The notes under the pieces were generated by a model. The model saw only the letters and a list, made by a program, of their open reading frames with translations, was not told where the DNA came from and searched no databases. The position numbers were made by a program, and so were the translations under genes. A stretch of 64,000 nt of DNA from Parascedosporium putredinis (taxonomy: Eukaryota > Ascomycota > Sordariomycetes > Microascales > Microascaceae), in assembly GCA_949357655.1 (NCBI GenBank), contig CASHTG010000017.1, forward strand, positions 620,001 through 684,000. The letters run 5' to 3'. Numbering within the stretch: position 1 is the first letter of the stretch; every line of letters starts with the position of its first letter. Positions 10,537 through 23,162 of this stretch are shown here, piece after piece.

Positions 10537-13525
10537 TTAAATTGGCCTCTCATGTCCGTGCATGAAGGCCGCATACATCCCGTATGAGCTTGCCTCTGCA
10601 GGCATCGCCTTTGGCAAGCCCAACGGGTAGTCGTGTGTGGCGATCCCCGCATCTGTCACACCATCGCCACGAGCCGAGGGCCAAAGAACATCAAGGTTAA
10701 CTTCGTCTTCACCTATTGGTGTATTCACATCGCTCGCACGTCTCCCGGCCAGGCCATCACTCCCTCGCAAAGAGCCGCCCGAGCTCACCGGGGACGCTCC
10801 ACTAACCGTTGGCATACGAAAAGAGGCCTCCTGCAGGGCAGGATTGTGGGAGGGATAGCCCAGGGGAGATTCGATGGTGCTTCGTGCACCACCGGTGGGG
10901 GTCCGTCTGAAAGGGGAGGAGGTGCGTTAAGCGGATGAGAATCGATCTTGGGGTTGCGGCTAGATCCCGAGGAAATCGTCTCCCGGGCAGATGCTGAGTA
11001 TGGAGGGGCTCGAGGGCCGTCCACATCGAATGACTGGGACCTGTGACGCCGCGCAACGACATCGCAAAACGTGTCTACAATGTAGGTGAGGCGAAGAGCC
11101 TGGGGATCAGTCTCTGCGCAATACCTGATGATTTTGACAACGCTAGAGATCTGCTCCTGGTACCCGTGATTCACATGCAGCTTTGCAAACTCGTTCCCTA
11201 GGATTACCAGGGAGGCCGCAAAAGAAAATGCCTGGGAATGATCCGTCTTAGTATTTCACGTACAATAGTGGGGGCTAGACAGGAGCGCGAAAGGATATGC
11301 TCACGTAACAAACGGGTTCCTCTGTGGTAGGTAGCCAGCCCTAAGAGCTCCATAAACAATCGTGATGGTGTGTTCGGCAGCCTTCACGCAGGTCTGAGAG
11401 AACCTCTGCATCCTCGGGCTAAATCGAGTCGGAGGCACCTTGTCGACTTGAAAGTTCTTCAAGAGATAGAGGAAAAAAGGTCTTGTGTACAAGAGGACGG
11501 CGTGATAACGATATAGATTGAGGTGAAGGACGGCCGTAGCTTCAATAATGGGCGTCGACGGATCAACAGCTCTCCTCCAGTGGAATTCTCCCTGAAGCTG
11601 CTTGTCTAACTTTTGGCAGTCGAGAGCAAACTCGTGAGCAAGTTTTGTCGACACCCTTCTCCTGGCATAAACGGTTTTCAGGATACGGCCGATGAGCATC
11701 GAGATGTCCACTGCAATGTTCATACTTCGGTCGTTTTCGGATAAACGGTTGGGCTGTTCTGAAAGTGAACGGAGGGAGTCGGAGGAGCAATCTTCGTCTG
11801 ATATCAATACCGGCCGGCCAAGAGCCGCCGCAAGAAAACGGTCAAGAACGAATAGACTTCTCCATACCCTCCGCCGGACAATCTGTTCCTCGAGGGGAAA
11901 TATTACCTGTGTCTGTTCTCCGCGATGGAGACCTAGCGTGAAGGCAAACTGAACGGCCATGCCTATTTTTACTCCTTAGTACAGTGAAGAAAACGGAGTC
12001 CAAGCGACCCTCTTCACGGCAACCTGGCTAGGCTTCTAACTCACTTAAATAAGAGACGGCTGCGTTTCGCCTCGAGACTGAGAGAGAATAGACCGCCATA
12101 AGACATAGAACCTGGACGGTCCAAAAGTCGCCTCTCTCGTGGGCGGTCAATGGATCCATGTGTCTCTGAGCAGCACGAAAATAGCTCTCCGCTACATCTA
12201 TCTTGGAGCGCTGGAGATGGCCAATGATGACGTGTTCGTCACTTCCCGGCTTCGGAGTAGCTAGGACGAGGCCGGTGGCAAAATTGAGATACATGAGGCT
12301 ATGTATTCCAGGCTTCCCTGCGAAAGGATCGCCCGCGCAGGCGTACACGGCGCGCTCGAAATCAGCTCGATTAAAGAGGTCAAGAAGACCATGTGTCTAA
12401 GTCAAGTTACGGACAAGTGTTATTGCATGTCGCCAACATATACACGAATTGGTACGGGAAATTCTCTCACGTTTGTAAAAAGGAGGTTAAGAGTGCCTCA
12501 ACAGTCGAGGTAGGAGGGTTAATGCCTCCTGGGAGCTCCTGGTTTGAGTCAAAGTCTACCATGTTCTCCATAAACTTGTGGCGGCTCGGGTCATCTGTAA
12601 AATCGCAGGATTCGAACTCGCCGACAATAAACCTTAGGATTTGGAGGCACGATAGTGTAGCTGAATCGCCAAGGTAGACTGTAAAAGAATGTGATGAGTC
12701 CCAGATACTGAGCGTAGAGAGGGGGCACACAGGCAGCTACGTACTGAGGCGTCCATTAGGAGCTTGAAGCATTCTTGTTTCCGTATAAACTTCTGCCTCA
12801 TCATCCGGGCCGGATACCGTACTCTGTTGGGAGTCGCAGTCATAAGGGGCACGATGTATAACATCTTCAACAGGTGGGGAATGCTCGGCAAGGAGGTGAT
12901 ACCGTTTTCCACCGAGCGTCGAGTACTAGTCGGTGTAGTAACAGAACCTTGTCGAATGGCTGGTTTTTCGCGGCCTTCTGTTCTCCCGTGATTTGTGAGC
13001 CAGTTGGGGGATCAGATATCTCGACTAGTCTACGTTTTATCGACGAAGTCTTCTGTGGTGGAGCAGTCTCGGGCACAGGTTCGGTTTTGTATGTGCATTC
13101 TGATGATCGTTTCAAACACGCTGAGCATGGGTTCTGGCCATTACACTACCATAGATTGTTAGTACTCGGCTCCGAGGTTGGGGAAATCCCCATCTCCTCG
13201 CGGAATGTCGCGCGACAGCAGCATACAAAGGCTAAAATGGCAGACAGGGAAGCTCCCCGTTGTGTGCGTTACCAACCTCAAGGCATCAGGGGAGGGGGTA
13301 AGGAGAGGAATCGGGTCTAGGAGGAGCGTGACAGCTTATCGGAGGGTGAAAGGACAAAGTACTACACGAGTCTGGCAGTCCAGATGGAAGCGGCGAGGAA
13401 AATATGGCTAGAGAGCCGCAGGGGGTATGGTCTCGGCTGCTCACCTTTTGTTTTCGCCGCTTGCAGGTTTCACAAGCCTGAGCTGTCCTCTGCCGTTTGT
13501 CGTCCGGTACCTTGGGACGAGTCAT
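10537..13525 (-). CDS. Zn2Cys6 (Gal4-type) transcription factor with fungal-specific domain
   Basis: A nuclear regulator of about 800 residues in six exons: 13525-13445, 13145-12745, 12678-12471, 12396-12045, 11962-11305 and 11231-10537. The binuclear zinc cluster is split by intron 1: ACETCKRRKQK in exon 1 and CNGQNPCSACLKRSSECTYK at the start of exon 2 give CX2CX6CX5CX2CX6C. Exons 2-3 show EVYTETRMLQAPNGRL then IYLGDSATLSCLQILRFIVG, the usual entry to the fungal-specific domain. Exons 4-5 carry DFWTVQVLCLMAVYSLS and MAVQFAFTLGLHR. About two frameshifts are inferred in exon 2, one at A5 12477-12481 in exon 3 (needed for SFFTNTHGLLDLFN) and one at G5 10897-10901 in exon 6. The exon 5/6 phase is unresolved. 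The start was chosen because it precedes the cluster by only 18 residues. Target genes unknown; the convergent dioxygenase is the obvious candidate. Confidence 0.88.
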
Positions 13526-16500
13526 GACAGCAACGGTGCACCGACTAATACCATATACACCGGCATCCGATGATTCGGGGTCGATTAGTGGAAGAAATTG
13601 AGGGCGATGCTGGTCTGCTGCGATCCACAAAGAGCAAGCACCCGTGAAGAGGCGAAGCGGCCTTGAAGTAATATACAGTAAGTTGAGGGTGTGCTTTAAG
13701 AGATGGTGCCGTATCAAGAAAAGGAGCTAAAAGTACGTCCAAGTCGTTGTAAGGCGATTCAAACGATGAGTGAATTCGTAGCTTGCCAAAAGATTCCCCC
13801 AACCATCCTCTACAAGGGAGACGGCGCGCCCTTACTAGGTGTCAATGAGGCGTGGGTTGGCATTCGAGTGGGAGGAGCTTCCCTAAATCCTGCTCGGTAG
13901 AGGCTGTGTGGGAACAAATGATAACAGCAAGCAAGAGCCCTAGGTACCGAGTGCGTAGGCGGGTCGAAGCGAGCCGGGAGGATGAAAGTATATCGCCTAG
14001 AACGATGGCCACACGCGCATGGGTGTCAGGAGGAAACGGCACTCTCGCAATGGAGTATGGGGAGGACAGGCAGGCGTAGGTGAGGCGAAACGCTGGGTCA
14101 ATTTCGACCTGCCGCTTTGAAGAGGAATGGTCGCCCTACTAGTCACAGACAATAAAAATGAGGATCGATGTTTCTCGATATCCCTCAAGGCACTGCAATC
14201 CTGTGAGCGCAAGACTCGGCGGGCCTGGGCTCTGTGGTTAATACTGGTTGTCGCAGGAGTTTCGCTGCTAGTTTTGACAAGGCACAAAGTTAGGCAAGGA
14301 CTATGCGTGAGGGCGTCGACGCTCGGAGCGAGGCAAACTTCAATGTCCTGTTCCTTGCGTCAACCGGCTGCGCCAAGCAGTTGAGGACGAGAGAAAATTG
14401 CCGTCGCAAGTGATAAGAGACGAGTCCGGTGCGGCCTCTCATAGGCGGTCGGCAATGCGCAAACCCGAGTCCCCGGTCGGCAAGGCCGTTGGCGAAAATG
14501 GGGATCGAAGTGCGGTAAAGAGCGTCTGAAGATCGCGAACGGCTTTTCCTGTCGTCGAAGCGGGGTCAGGTTTGGAAGAGGCGGCTAACCCCGGTGAGGA
14601 AATTTGAGGTGGTGATGGAAGCGAAGTTTGAAAAGGTCTAGGTGCAGGGACCAGAAGGTGCGCTTCGTTGTAACTGGCGGGTGATAGGGTCGTCAGGAGG
14701 TAAGCGAAGGCTGGAGCTGCGTAAGTCGCGGCAAGGGCGATTCGCCGCCTTCCGTGTTCTCGCGAGATGGATGGATCTGTTGGCTAGATGCAGGCAACCA
14801 ACTTGAACTCTCTGATGGGGAAAGAGAAGCCTCGCCTTGAACGAGACGTACGTTTGTGCCAAGTGAGAGGAAGCTTCGAGTACCGCCGGGGTACCTTTGA
14901 CGGTGTCAAGGCTCTCAAGTATCGGTGGGTGAAAAAGATCGGCCGTGAGGTTCGCAACCGAAGAGCTCGGCGGGCGCTGGTTCGGGAATGGAAGGGAAAG
15001 TAGATCTCGGTCGCCGCTTCTCTCAATATGCTGTGAGCGTCGCTCTTGTTTGATCTCACTTCACAACCCCACGAATCAAAATTGTTGCACAGAGGTGGAT
15101 GGGAGGGGGTCGAAGCAGGTGCGAGAGATCCACGAAACCTCGACAGTTGCTAAGATACAGAGCCGGGGGAGGGTCCTGTAATAAATGATGTGCAACAGCT
15201 GGCCCTGCCACCAGCCCAAGCCGCACAGATCAAGCGCACACGTAAGTTGCAACAATACCGTGGCCAGCAAAGTGGTGCGGGTTTGAATAACGTTCAGCGC
15301 TCACTCTAGAGCTTTTTTGTCCTTTCTCTTCCTTCTTCTATTTTTTTTTTTTTCTCTTTTTCTATTTGCCGCCTCAAGTTCTTAATCTCTCCGTTCCCGT
15401 AGAAAAGCAATCCTTAGGCCCTATTATAGGGCAAGCCTCACAGTAAAACAGCTTCACTTCAAAACACCAGCTTGAGCGAGGGTGAGTCTGTTTGGTTGGG
15501 TTTAAAGAGGAACTACGCAAGTGGTGTGAACGCTGGTGGCTATTACAACAAAGACAAGAATCGAGGCTTTGGAGTCCTCCAACGAGGACAAGGGGCTCTT
15601 TGGAAAAAGACTGAATTTGAGTATTTGAGTGTGGCAGGAGGGATTCTAAAAAAGCAACGAGCATCAATGATCGTTAGCTGGCGTGAGAGCATGCGAGCTG
15701 CCAAGACTATGATGTCCCTCAGTGCAGATATTTTATTTTGGAGTAATGCCACACCCCTAGGGCCGCAAGTACCTTGTGGTGGATGTGACGTTGACTTGAG
15801 TGGGTGGGAAGATTCATCCATGCTAGGATCCTCGGAGGCGGGGTTTTTATGGACCGATGAGACCTCTCCACCGAGCTCCCTTGCACTTCACTGCACTACA
15901 GGGTCGCGTTTACGGCGGGGCGAGGAGGAACTCACGCATGCAATATTTTCGATACACCTTTAGGGCCTGTTTCAAGTCATCGCTGATGATTTGAGAGCAC
16001 AAAAGACTTGCGAAAGGCTTGCCCACCCTCCCCCACAGTAATCCGATCTCATTTCACCAGGAAATGGGTAGAAGAGCTGGCTTAGATTAAGCATGAGGCG
16101 AGGGGCCGCCAGGAAGACAGGTGTACCGACGACGGGGCGCCCTTCACCACGGGCACGCTTCCCAGGGCCAAGGCAAACTGGCAAGAGGAGGGGAGAAACG
16201 GGAGGGGGTGGCCTGCCCAGTTCTACTGGGGTCTTGTCACTCCTGCAACCTTACGACGGGGTCATCTCAGCTCCCATGGAGGAGGGCGGCCAGCCAGGAG
16301 GAAGGCATCTGTGGAGGAGCAGGCGAAGTGAGAAAGGCGAGCCTCAGTTCACCATTACCGAGCCCCATGCGATGTCGTCGACCTCGATTTGTTCTAGCTC
16401 CCTCGTGTGGCCAGCCGTAAAGACCCCATGAGGGACCCACACCCCCACCACCCTCATTGGGCCAAGGGCAAGGGTCTGGAGCGAATTCCAAGTATTCTCA

Positions 16501-17023
16501 TGGTGTGTACTCAACTCTAACATGCTAGTTAATGTTAGTGTAAACCACAAGGAGTGAGCCCTACCCAGGGCTGATGGTTTTGTGTCTGCTTGCAGTGGAG
16601 TGCTCCATCATTGATCACCAACAGAACCACCTCACGAGGTTGCTACCCAGTATCAACTTGCCTATTCACCCATGCACCACCCACCCAAGGTAATGGCAAT
16701 TCTCGCCTCTTGCCCGCTTCCTACCTCCTCCAGGACCAATAGAAAAAGGAAGAAAAGACCAAGCCCGGAGTAAGGATGAAAGAAAAAAACTTGGTACCTC
16801 AGCTGCACCCTCCCTGACTGCTTGCCCACATGAGTTTGTCGGCTACCCCGCCGTTGCATTGTTTGCACCTTGCCCTGTTCACGACGAATCGACACTAGTA
16901 CCAGGCTTGAGGGCTTCCCGGGGAAATGAGGAGTCGATGGCCTTGCCTGAGGATAGCGACGAAGAAGTTCAGGCCGCTCTAGCATGCTCGCGCCGTGCAT
17001 CTGGCGAACGAGGGCTGAGGATG

Positions 17024-17065
17024 GGTACGTGATTGGTGCGCCGAGGTACGTGATTGGTGCGCCGA
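17024..17065. repeat. two-copy 21-bp direct repeat
   Basis: The 21-bp unit beginning GGTACGTGATTGGTG occurs twice without change, at 17024-17044 and 17045-17065. No gene overlaps it. Confidence 0.85.
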
Positions 17066-19082
17066 GGTTAAATTTGGTGAATCCTTGGGATGCAAGAGCC
17101 TGCAGTCCCATGCGGGACCATTGATCATTCAACACAGCACCAAAACCCGGCCGGCCATGATATTGATAATAGTAATCTCAACTGTTGGGTCCCTGCTGAA
17201 TAAGAAGGCATATTCTCCCCAGCGCCTATTTCTTCTTTCTTTTCTTGAGCTCAACAAGGTGAACGAAGCAAAGGCGAAAGGACTTGAGAGAGGGGCAACC
17301 CTGGATGGATGCCATCTTATTTTTGAAAAGCGGAGGGGAGGGAGAAACGTGAGGGAGGAGGAAAGAGAGACAAAGGAGGAAAAAAGAAACGAAAAAGAAA
17401 AAGAAACATAGAGAAAAAAAGAAGCCCATTTTATTGGTGAATGTAGCTTGGATTTCTCTTTTCATATTGCTTTTTCCGAGATGACGAGGAGTGAACACAC
17501 TTGTTTGGCTCCAACAAAGCCCCACGATATCCACTACTTTAACAGGATCAAGCCCATCCGTGGATCTATGCATCCTTACGAAGCTGTCCATCTTGATCGA
17601 TCTGTTCCTTTCCCTTTAGAATGGGCTTTTTAGCCCATTGAAAGTTCGACCGCAATCCCATGACTCTGGTCCTTACTCCACACCTTTCGCCATCGGCTCA
17701 AAGTAAATGCACGCCACAAGTGGGTGGTTAGGATCCCTGCCAAGGTTGGCTTCCTTCTCGAGCTCGATGGGCCCCGATCTCCCTTCCAATCTAATACAAT
17801 ATTGAAGTATTAGCGCGACAACAGACCATCTCTCAATGGGGGAAACGAGGAGACGTCACTCCCTCGTTTTTGTCGAGGGCTTCCACTCTCGTGGCTTCTG
17901 GGCTCGCCAATGCCGGCGCATCACGTACACTACAGTACATCGAAGAATTTGATGGGTGGGTTCGTCTTCACGTGTCCCATCTCTGGTTCTGATCAAGTTC
18001 CCTACGTGTGTAGCTAATGGATCCCCTAGTCCCAAGCCCGTGCTCCCGTCGTGTCGGGAAAAATGCGGAGCCACTTTATCTGGCTGTGTGGGCTCTCGAG
18101 CCACGGAATCAACCCGCACAACTCCACTAGCTCTTTGTCAATGATCCATCACTGTTTCGCATAGTGACGGGGCGAGTCCCCGCCCCTGAGAGGATGAACG
18201 CCCGGTTCAATTCCGGAATTCTGGGGTCGGCGGGGGGGCCAAAAGGGCGGCAAGACTAAGACGGGAAGATCAGGAGAATCCCGGTCTTTACCGAGGCCAG
18301 CGATCGATTGACAAACACGACTACACGCGTCTTGCACGACGGTCGCTCAGTATTTGAATGCATCAACCCACCCATGCATCCATTCAGTCTTGTTCATTTC
18401 CCCAGGCGCTCTGAACAGGTGGGCCACAACCCCGACCAAGGGGCTGGAGGGCCCTCCCTTCTGGCTGGCGCCCCACGGGCACGCCGTGTCACCCAGGATG
18501 AGCCTACCTGGGCCAGATGTTGTCGTCATCGGCTTGTCGAAATTAAAAGGGCGGGACGCGAACTGCATCCTTTCAGCTCGAAGGGTCCCCTTCCTGTCTC
18601 CCCGGCAGGGCGGCGCGGCATCAGCGCCGCCTCAAGAAGGTGGACCCACAGGACCTTCATGAGGGCTGCGAGGCCACCCGATGATTTTCGAAACTCTCTC
18701 GACCCAGCCGCCCAAGACATGCAACACCCTACCCTCATTCATCCAGTGAAGGGAAATAGCATCTTTGGTCTTTGGTGGAGTGCACGGGATTGACGTCAAT
18801 CCAGCCTCGCGCCTGTCATAAAATCAGGAGAAGGGAATCTCATCATGGCTCCTCAAAGTCCAAAGTCCAAAGCAACCACAATGTCGGGGTGCTCCATTTT
18901 TTCCGCCGAAAACCAGCCGGAATCACCGAGTCCCCGGCCAGGCCAAATCTTAACACCCACAATTATGAGGGGAGAGCGATGGTGGTGCCCAGGCTGTGGC
19001 TCAGCCGGAACCGTAGCGTCTGAGGGCTGACAGCACGGGGTGCTTATCAATCACCCGGAGACACGGGACTAGGCTTACAAAG

Positions 19083-19154
19083 GGCACCCAGGGCACCCAG
19101 GGCATCTAGGGCATCTAGGGCATCCGGGGCATCCAGAGCATCCAGGGCAACCCC
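19083..19154. repeat. 9-bp minisatellite, about eight copies
   Basis: A run of units of the form GGCAYCYAG: GGCACCCAG twice, GGCATCTAG twice, GGCATCCGG, GGCATCCAG, AGCATCCAG and a decayed last copy GGCAACCCC. Adjacent units share the same variants, which suggests growth by local duplication. Confidence 0.85.
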
Positions 19155-20213
19155 ATGCCAGTTCAGTTCACGTTGACTGCCCATTTCGAGTCCTCCTCCA
19201 GCCTCCCAGTGCGCCCGTCAAGTTTATATAAAAGCGCGGGTCCGCCGATCAGCCTTCCCACATTACATGTAGCTTTGGCTTCAAATTGGTGCTGAAGGCC
19301 ACCGAACAACGAGCCGGCCCCCAACCACTTGCGGACATCGTCGGGGAGGTTTCGGCGACGCCAATAAGCAAGACTGACGGGGAGCCGTTGGAGATGTAAA
19401 AGGTGAAGGCTAAACAGTCGAGAGAGCATTAGTGTAAAGACCCAGCTGATAGAGATGATTTGACGCGTCTTCAATCGCGGAGGGTTCCGTCAGATCAAGG
19501 CTCCATCCCCTTTAGGCCATCATTATCACACAGATGCCCAATTCGATAGATTCCCATCTCCTCGATGAGCCGCGCCCGTGTTAACCACTAGTGCAGATCA
19601 GACTCGATCTATTATTATTCGTGGCTGTCTTGGGAAGACCATGGACCCTGGTGACCAGGCTGACCAAGCAAGGGCCATATTGAAACACCTCCAGACTATA
19701 TCCGTCGAGAGCGCCTTACTGCATATATAGCCTTTTGGATCAAGCTCTGATGGTCAATGATTCATCACCCAATGTTATATGGCTATCATCAATCAATGTA
19801 GTAGCGCATTATGCTCGGTCCCAAATTTCTGTTGGTGGCGGCATGGGCACCTATTTTCCAACATTACCCCCATCGGATAGCGCACCTTTTCGGCTAGCGC
19901 ACCTAAAAGCGAAATCCCCTTCCGCACTCATCAACAGCCCACGCATGGATCAATCCAATTGATGGTTGACGAGGATGCTGATCAACATCAATTGATCAAT
20001 GTCAGGTGCAATGTTGACGGATTCACCTACCTCGGTATCAATCAATCTAATGGTCCATAGATGTTTATCGACACTCTGGTGTAGGCGTCAGCTTGATCGA
20101 TTCGGATGGGAGAGTAAAGCCGTATACCGAGGTCGGCCCATTCCATTCACCCAGTCCAGCAGCTCTTCTCGGTGCTAGCCTCAGTGTGTCAGTTTCTCCA
20201 GTAGCTCCAGATA

Positions 20214-20293
20214 TGGATGGATCCAATAGATCCAATGGAGGACCCATCCAGCCATCCGCAACGAAGCAACCCCTTGGGATCCATTGGATTGAT
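20214..20293. repeat. cluster of GGATCCA/GATCCAAT motifs
   Basis: GGATGGATCCAAT, AGATCCAATGG and GGGATCCATTGGATTGAT follow one another in about 80 bases. Upstream, at 19735-20050, there are many ATCAATC and ATTGATC words. Similar clusters appear at 42306-42459, 38561-38585, 45183-45212 and 63291-63506. Whether they are copies of one dispersed element is not settled by eye. Confidence 0.4.
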
Positions 20294-21016
20294 TTCTTTG
20301 AACATCTGATCAATAGCCAACCTCCGGCTCCATTTGGGAGACGACCATGCTGGTGCCTCAAACAGGCTTCCAATGTGCAAGTAGTGTGATCATGGCATTG
20401 CTCCATTTGCGGCAGTAATCGATATATCAGACTTTTCCTTTCTTCGGGATGCGCTGGGGGTTGAATCCATTTCGGAACCAGGAAGCAGGAGCATCCCGGC
20501 GGTGCAGCCAAGGCTTGCCCCCTCCCCTTGGCATCAATCCATCTTCACCCACTTCAGGGGATAATACATGTAAGAAAGGGAAAGAAAAACCCACGCCTGA
20601 TCGTGATCCGTTGATGCAAGGCTTTGACGTGCCGGGAGCCCAACGGATCACCCCCAAAGGCCGACCTCAAAGACCGGTGGCAACGCAACCATCCCGGGCC
20701 ACGCTCCACCGATGCGTGGGCCGTCTGTTGCAGTCAAATGGACAACGACTGTGCAGCCACAGGTTCAGAGATCAAGGATGAATTTGATGAGCAGGTCGAT
20801 CACGGACTAGGCTCCGCGGGCCTCTGCACGAACAGCAAGATGGACCCCGGTATCTGTCAAATATCACAACTCGTCTCTTCGTCAAGGCTGCCGCACGCCA
20901 TCTTCGGAGTATGCAAGGAGACGAGCACGGAAACAAGCTAACAACGGTAGCTCTGACAAGATCGGGGCAGGATTGCAAAGAGACATCTCCGGCAGCGTCC
21001 ACAACCATGCTTGTAC

Positions 21017-21036
21017 AATAATAATAATAATAATAA
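21017..21036. repeat. AAT microsatellite
   Basis: Six to seven uninterrupted AAT units in intergenic DNA. Confidence 0.9.
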
Positions 21037-22092
21037 GCCTGGTCCTTTCTCGTCTCACGAAACGAGCATGAATACGGGGAAGACGAGCAAACGGCCCGCC
21101 AACGTTCAGCCACCTACGGGGGTATGTCAATGTTACCAAATGAGGTTTGAAAATCCCAATCAACCCGCTCGCAACCGTGAATACCTTGTAGTTAGTGTCA
21201 TTTGCGAGAAGCTGGAGCTGCGGCGAGTGTGTCCCTTGTTTGATTTTGACCTATCACCGACCTGGATTCGTGTCATCCCGATGCTTCCCACCATCACATT
21301 TTGGCCGGGAAAGGAGGGGGGCAGGAGGACAGAAAGGGAGAGCAAGAAGAAGAAAGAGGAAAAAAAGAAAGAGATCCAACCGACTTCGTAATTCGATCCT
21401 TGCCGCAGTGGGACAGTATTGAGCCGTGATAATGAACTTTTTTCTCGAGGGTTCCAGCTCCCCTCTCCACATCCGGCTGGCAATCTCTTTCCGACTCCAG
21501 CCGCGTGCATAGCCAGCACAGGTCTTTCGGACCCAGCAAGGTGGCAACCAAACCTCCAAATGCCAGATCCGTGGCATCTATGGATCCCAATGTTGCGTCC
21601 GGGATGCCGGTCTCAGCTACCGACTTGTGATTTTCCACGGGGGCTCTCGCGCAAATGGTTGGCCCAAAAATCCCTGGCCAGCTTTTCCATTCCATCGAGG
21701 ATGGCATTTGCAGCACTTTCCCGTGCCGATGCCCTGAGATCCCGATTTTTTCGCCACGGACTTGGATTGCGCTTGTCCGTTCCATGCGAGCTGAACTCTG
21801 GGAACACAGCAGGCACGGATGGTACGCTGATCGGCGTATACGAACCTTTACACTCGCTGGCGATGCCCCCCTCTTCTCCTTCTCCACCCCCAAAAACGAG
21901 ATATGGGTAGAAAAAAGCAGCTTCCTGTGAGGGCAAAACTTGGAAATCGCAGCCTAGATGTCGGCCGCCGAGTCCTAATGTGACCCCACATGCCGTTGCC
22001 CTTCTCCAACGGCGACACCACATCGCGTTCCTGTCGTCGCGTGGAGCGCATGCAGGTAAGCCCACCTTGCACGTTTTGGCGTGAGCTCGCGG

Positions 22093-22150
22093 GTGTGTGT
22101 GTGTGTGTATGTGTGCGTAGATGTGTGGATTGATGTGTGGATGATGTGTG
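22093..22150. repeat. GT microsatellite with imperfect extension
   Basis: Eight uninterrupted GT units from 22093, followed by imperfect ATGTGTG-type units to about 22150. It is intergenic and may form alternating purine-pyrimidine structure. Confidence 0.85.
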
Positions 22151-22986
22151 CGTCGCCACATTAGTACTTGGCTCATCAAGCCGTCCAGGCTGACCCTTCA
22201 CACCTATCTTCTCCCACGCATGCTCACCCACAACCGGCATGCAGGCTCAGGAGGACCTTGATCTCCTTGAACGGGTGGATAGCCGATCGGGACGAAGCTA
22301 AGATATGCAGACTAACCCATGCCGACCGTCGCTCCCACCCTTCTACCGCGCTCTCTTTTTTTTTGTGCCTTCTTTCCCTGATTCGGACCCGGGGCACCCT
22401 GTCAGGCCTTTTGCTCGCAAAGACGCCATCTCGAGCACAATACACTACACCTGTCCGTGGACCGCGCGGCGCGACCCATGACGCAGGACGTCAACCTCGC
22501 AAACTTCTCCGCGCCCAGCTTCCACTCGGACGGTGCGATATCTACTATCCAAAAGCATCTTCCGTGTTGCCCCTCTCTCCGCCCCCGACCTTGTGCACGT
22601 TGGCACGCCCCCACAAGACCCGTAATTTTTGGTCTCCTTTCTTTTCTTTTTCCTTATTCCCTTTCGTCTTGGTCCGGCGGGGTCGTGACAGATCCGTTTC
22701 TGCTACGGCGCAAGGCACGGGTCAGAACGGCCCGTCTCCTGGGGCAAATGATACAATAATGGGGCCTAAACCTGGCGATGTCACCCCTCGATCCGAGTAA
22801 GCTTCGCCGTTTGGCGCTAATTTCCATTGATTTCTCTCACCTGCGGGAGCTTTTTGTCCGTCAAGGCTGGATCGGAAGAGGGGCGGGTTAAAGATGGGCG
22901 GGACTGGGAAACTAACCAAGGCTAAGGGTAAGTCGGGAGTGTCGACAAGACTGGACCTCTTCCCATCTCCGCCTAGCCACGCTAGT

Positions 22987-22994
22987 TATATAAA
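22987..22994 (+). promoter_or_regulatory. possible TATA box of the CoA-transferase gene
   Basis: TATATAAA lies about 170 bases before the chosen ATG at 23163. That fits a fungal core promoter with a 5' leader of 100-140 bases. Position and sequence are the only support. Confidence 0.35.
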
Positions 22995-23162
22995 CGTTGG
23001 CGCCATGGGGTCCTCCTTCCCTGTGTTCAAGCCTATCTTCCCTCTTTAGTATGCGAGCCAGAAAATCATAGGAGAAAGAGTTTGCCTGAACCTTTTTATT
23101 CCCCTTGAAAAAGAATAAATACAAATCCTAGCTGCTGCTGAGAAAACGTGCCACCCCACATC

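Larger units (their letters stand above)
13526..23162. other. gene-free intergenic stretch
   Basis: About 9.6 kb with no supported gene. Open frames are short, overlap on both strands and show no family motif; the longest I examined (163 aa at 15472-15963, 199 aa at 21294-21893 on the minus strand) look like chance frames. It holds a 21-bp duplication, a 9-bp minisatellite, an AAT and a GT microsatellite, and ATTGATC/GGATCCA-rich clusters at about 19735-20295. The 5' end must include the promoter of the transcription factor and the 3' end that of the CoA-transferase. Confidence 0.6.

Noticed and set aside
15472..15963. 163-codon open frame
   Set aside because: No family resemblance and no ATG at its start; an overlapping frame is open on the other strand.
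19083..19154. CRISPR-like array
   Set aside because: Units are 9 bp with no spacers; this is a minisatellite in a eukaryotic genome.
19163..19474. Minus-strand frame with a protein-like end (IGGPALLYKLDGRTGRLEED)
   Set aside because: Short, no known family, ends beside a minisatellite; TATATAAA on the same strand inside it argues against coding.
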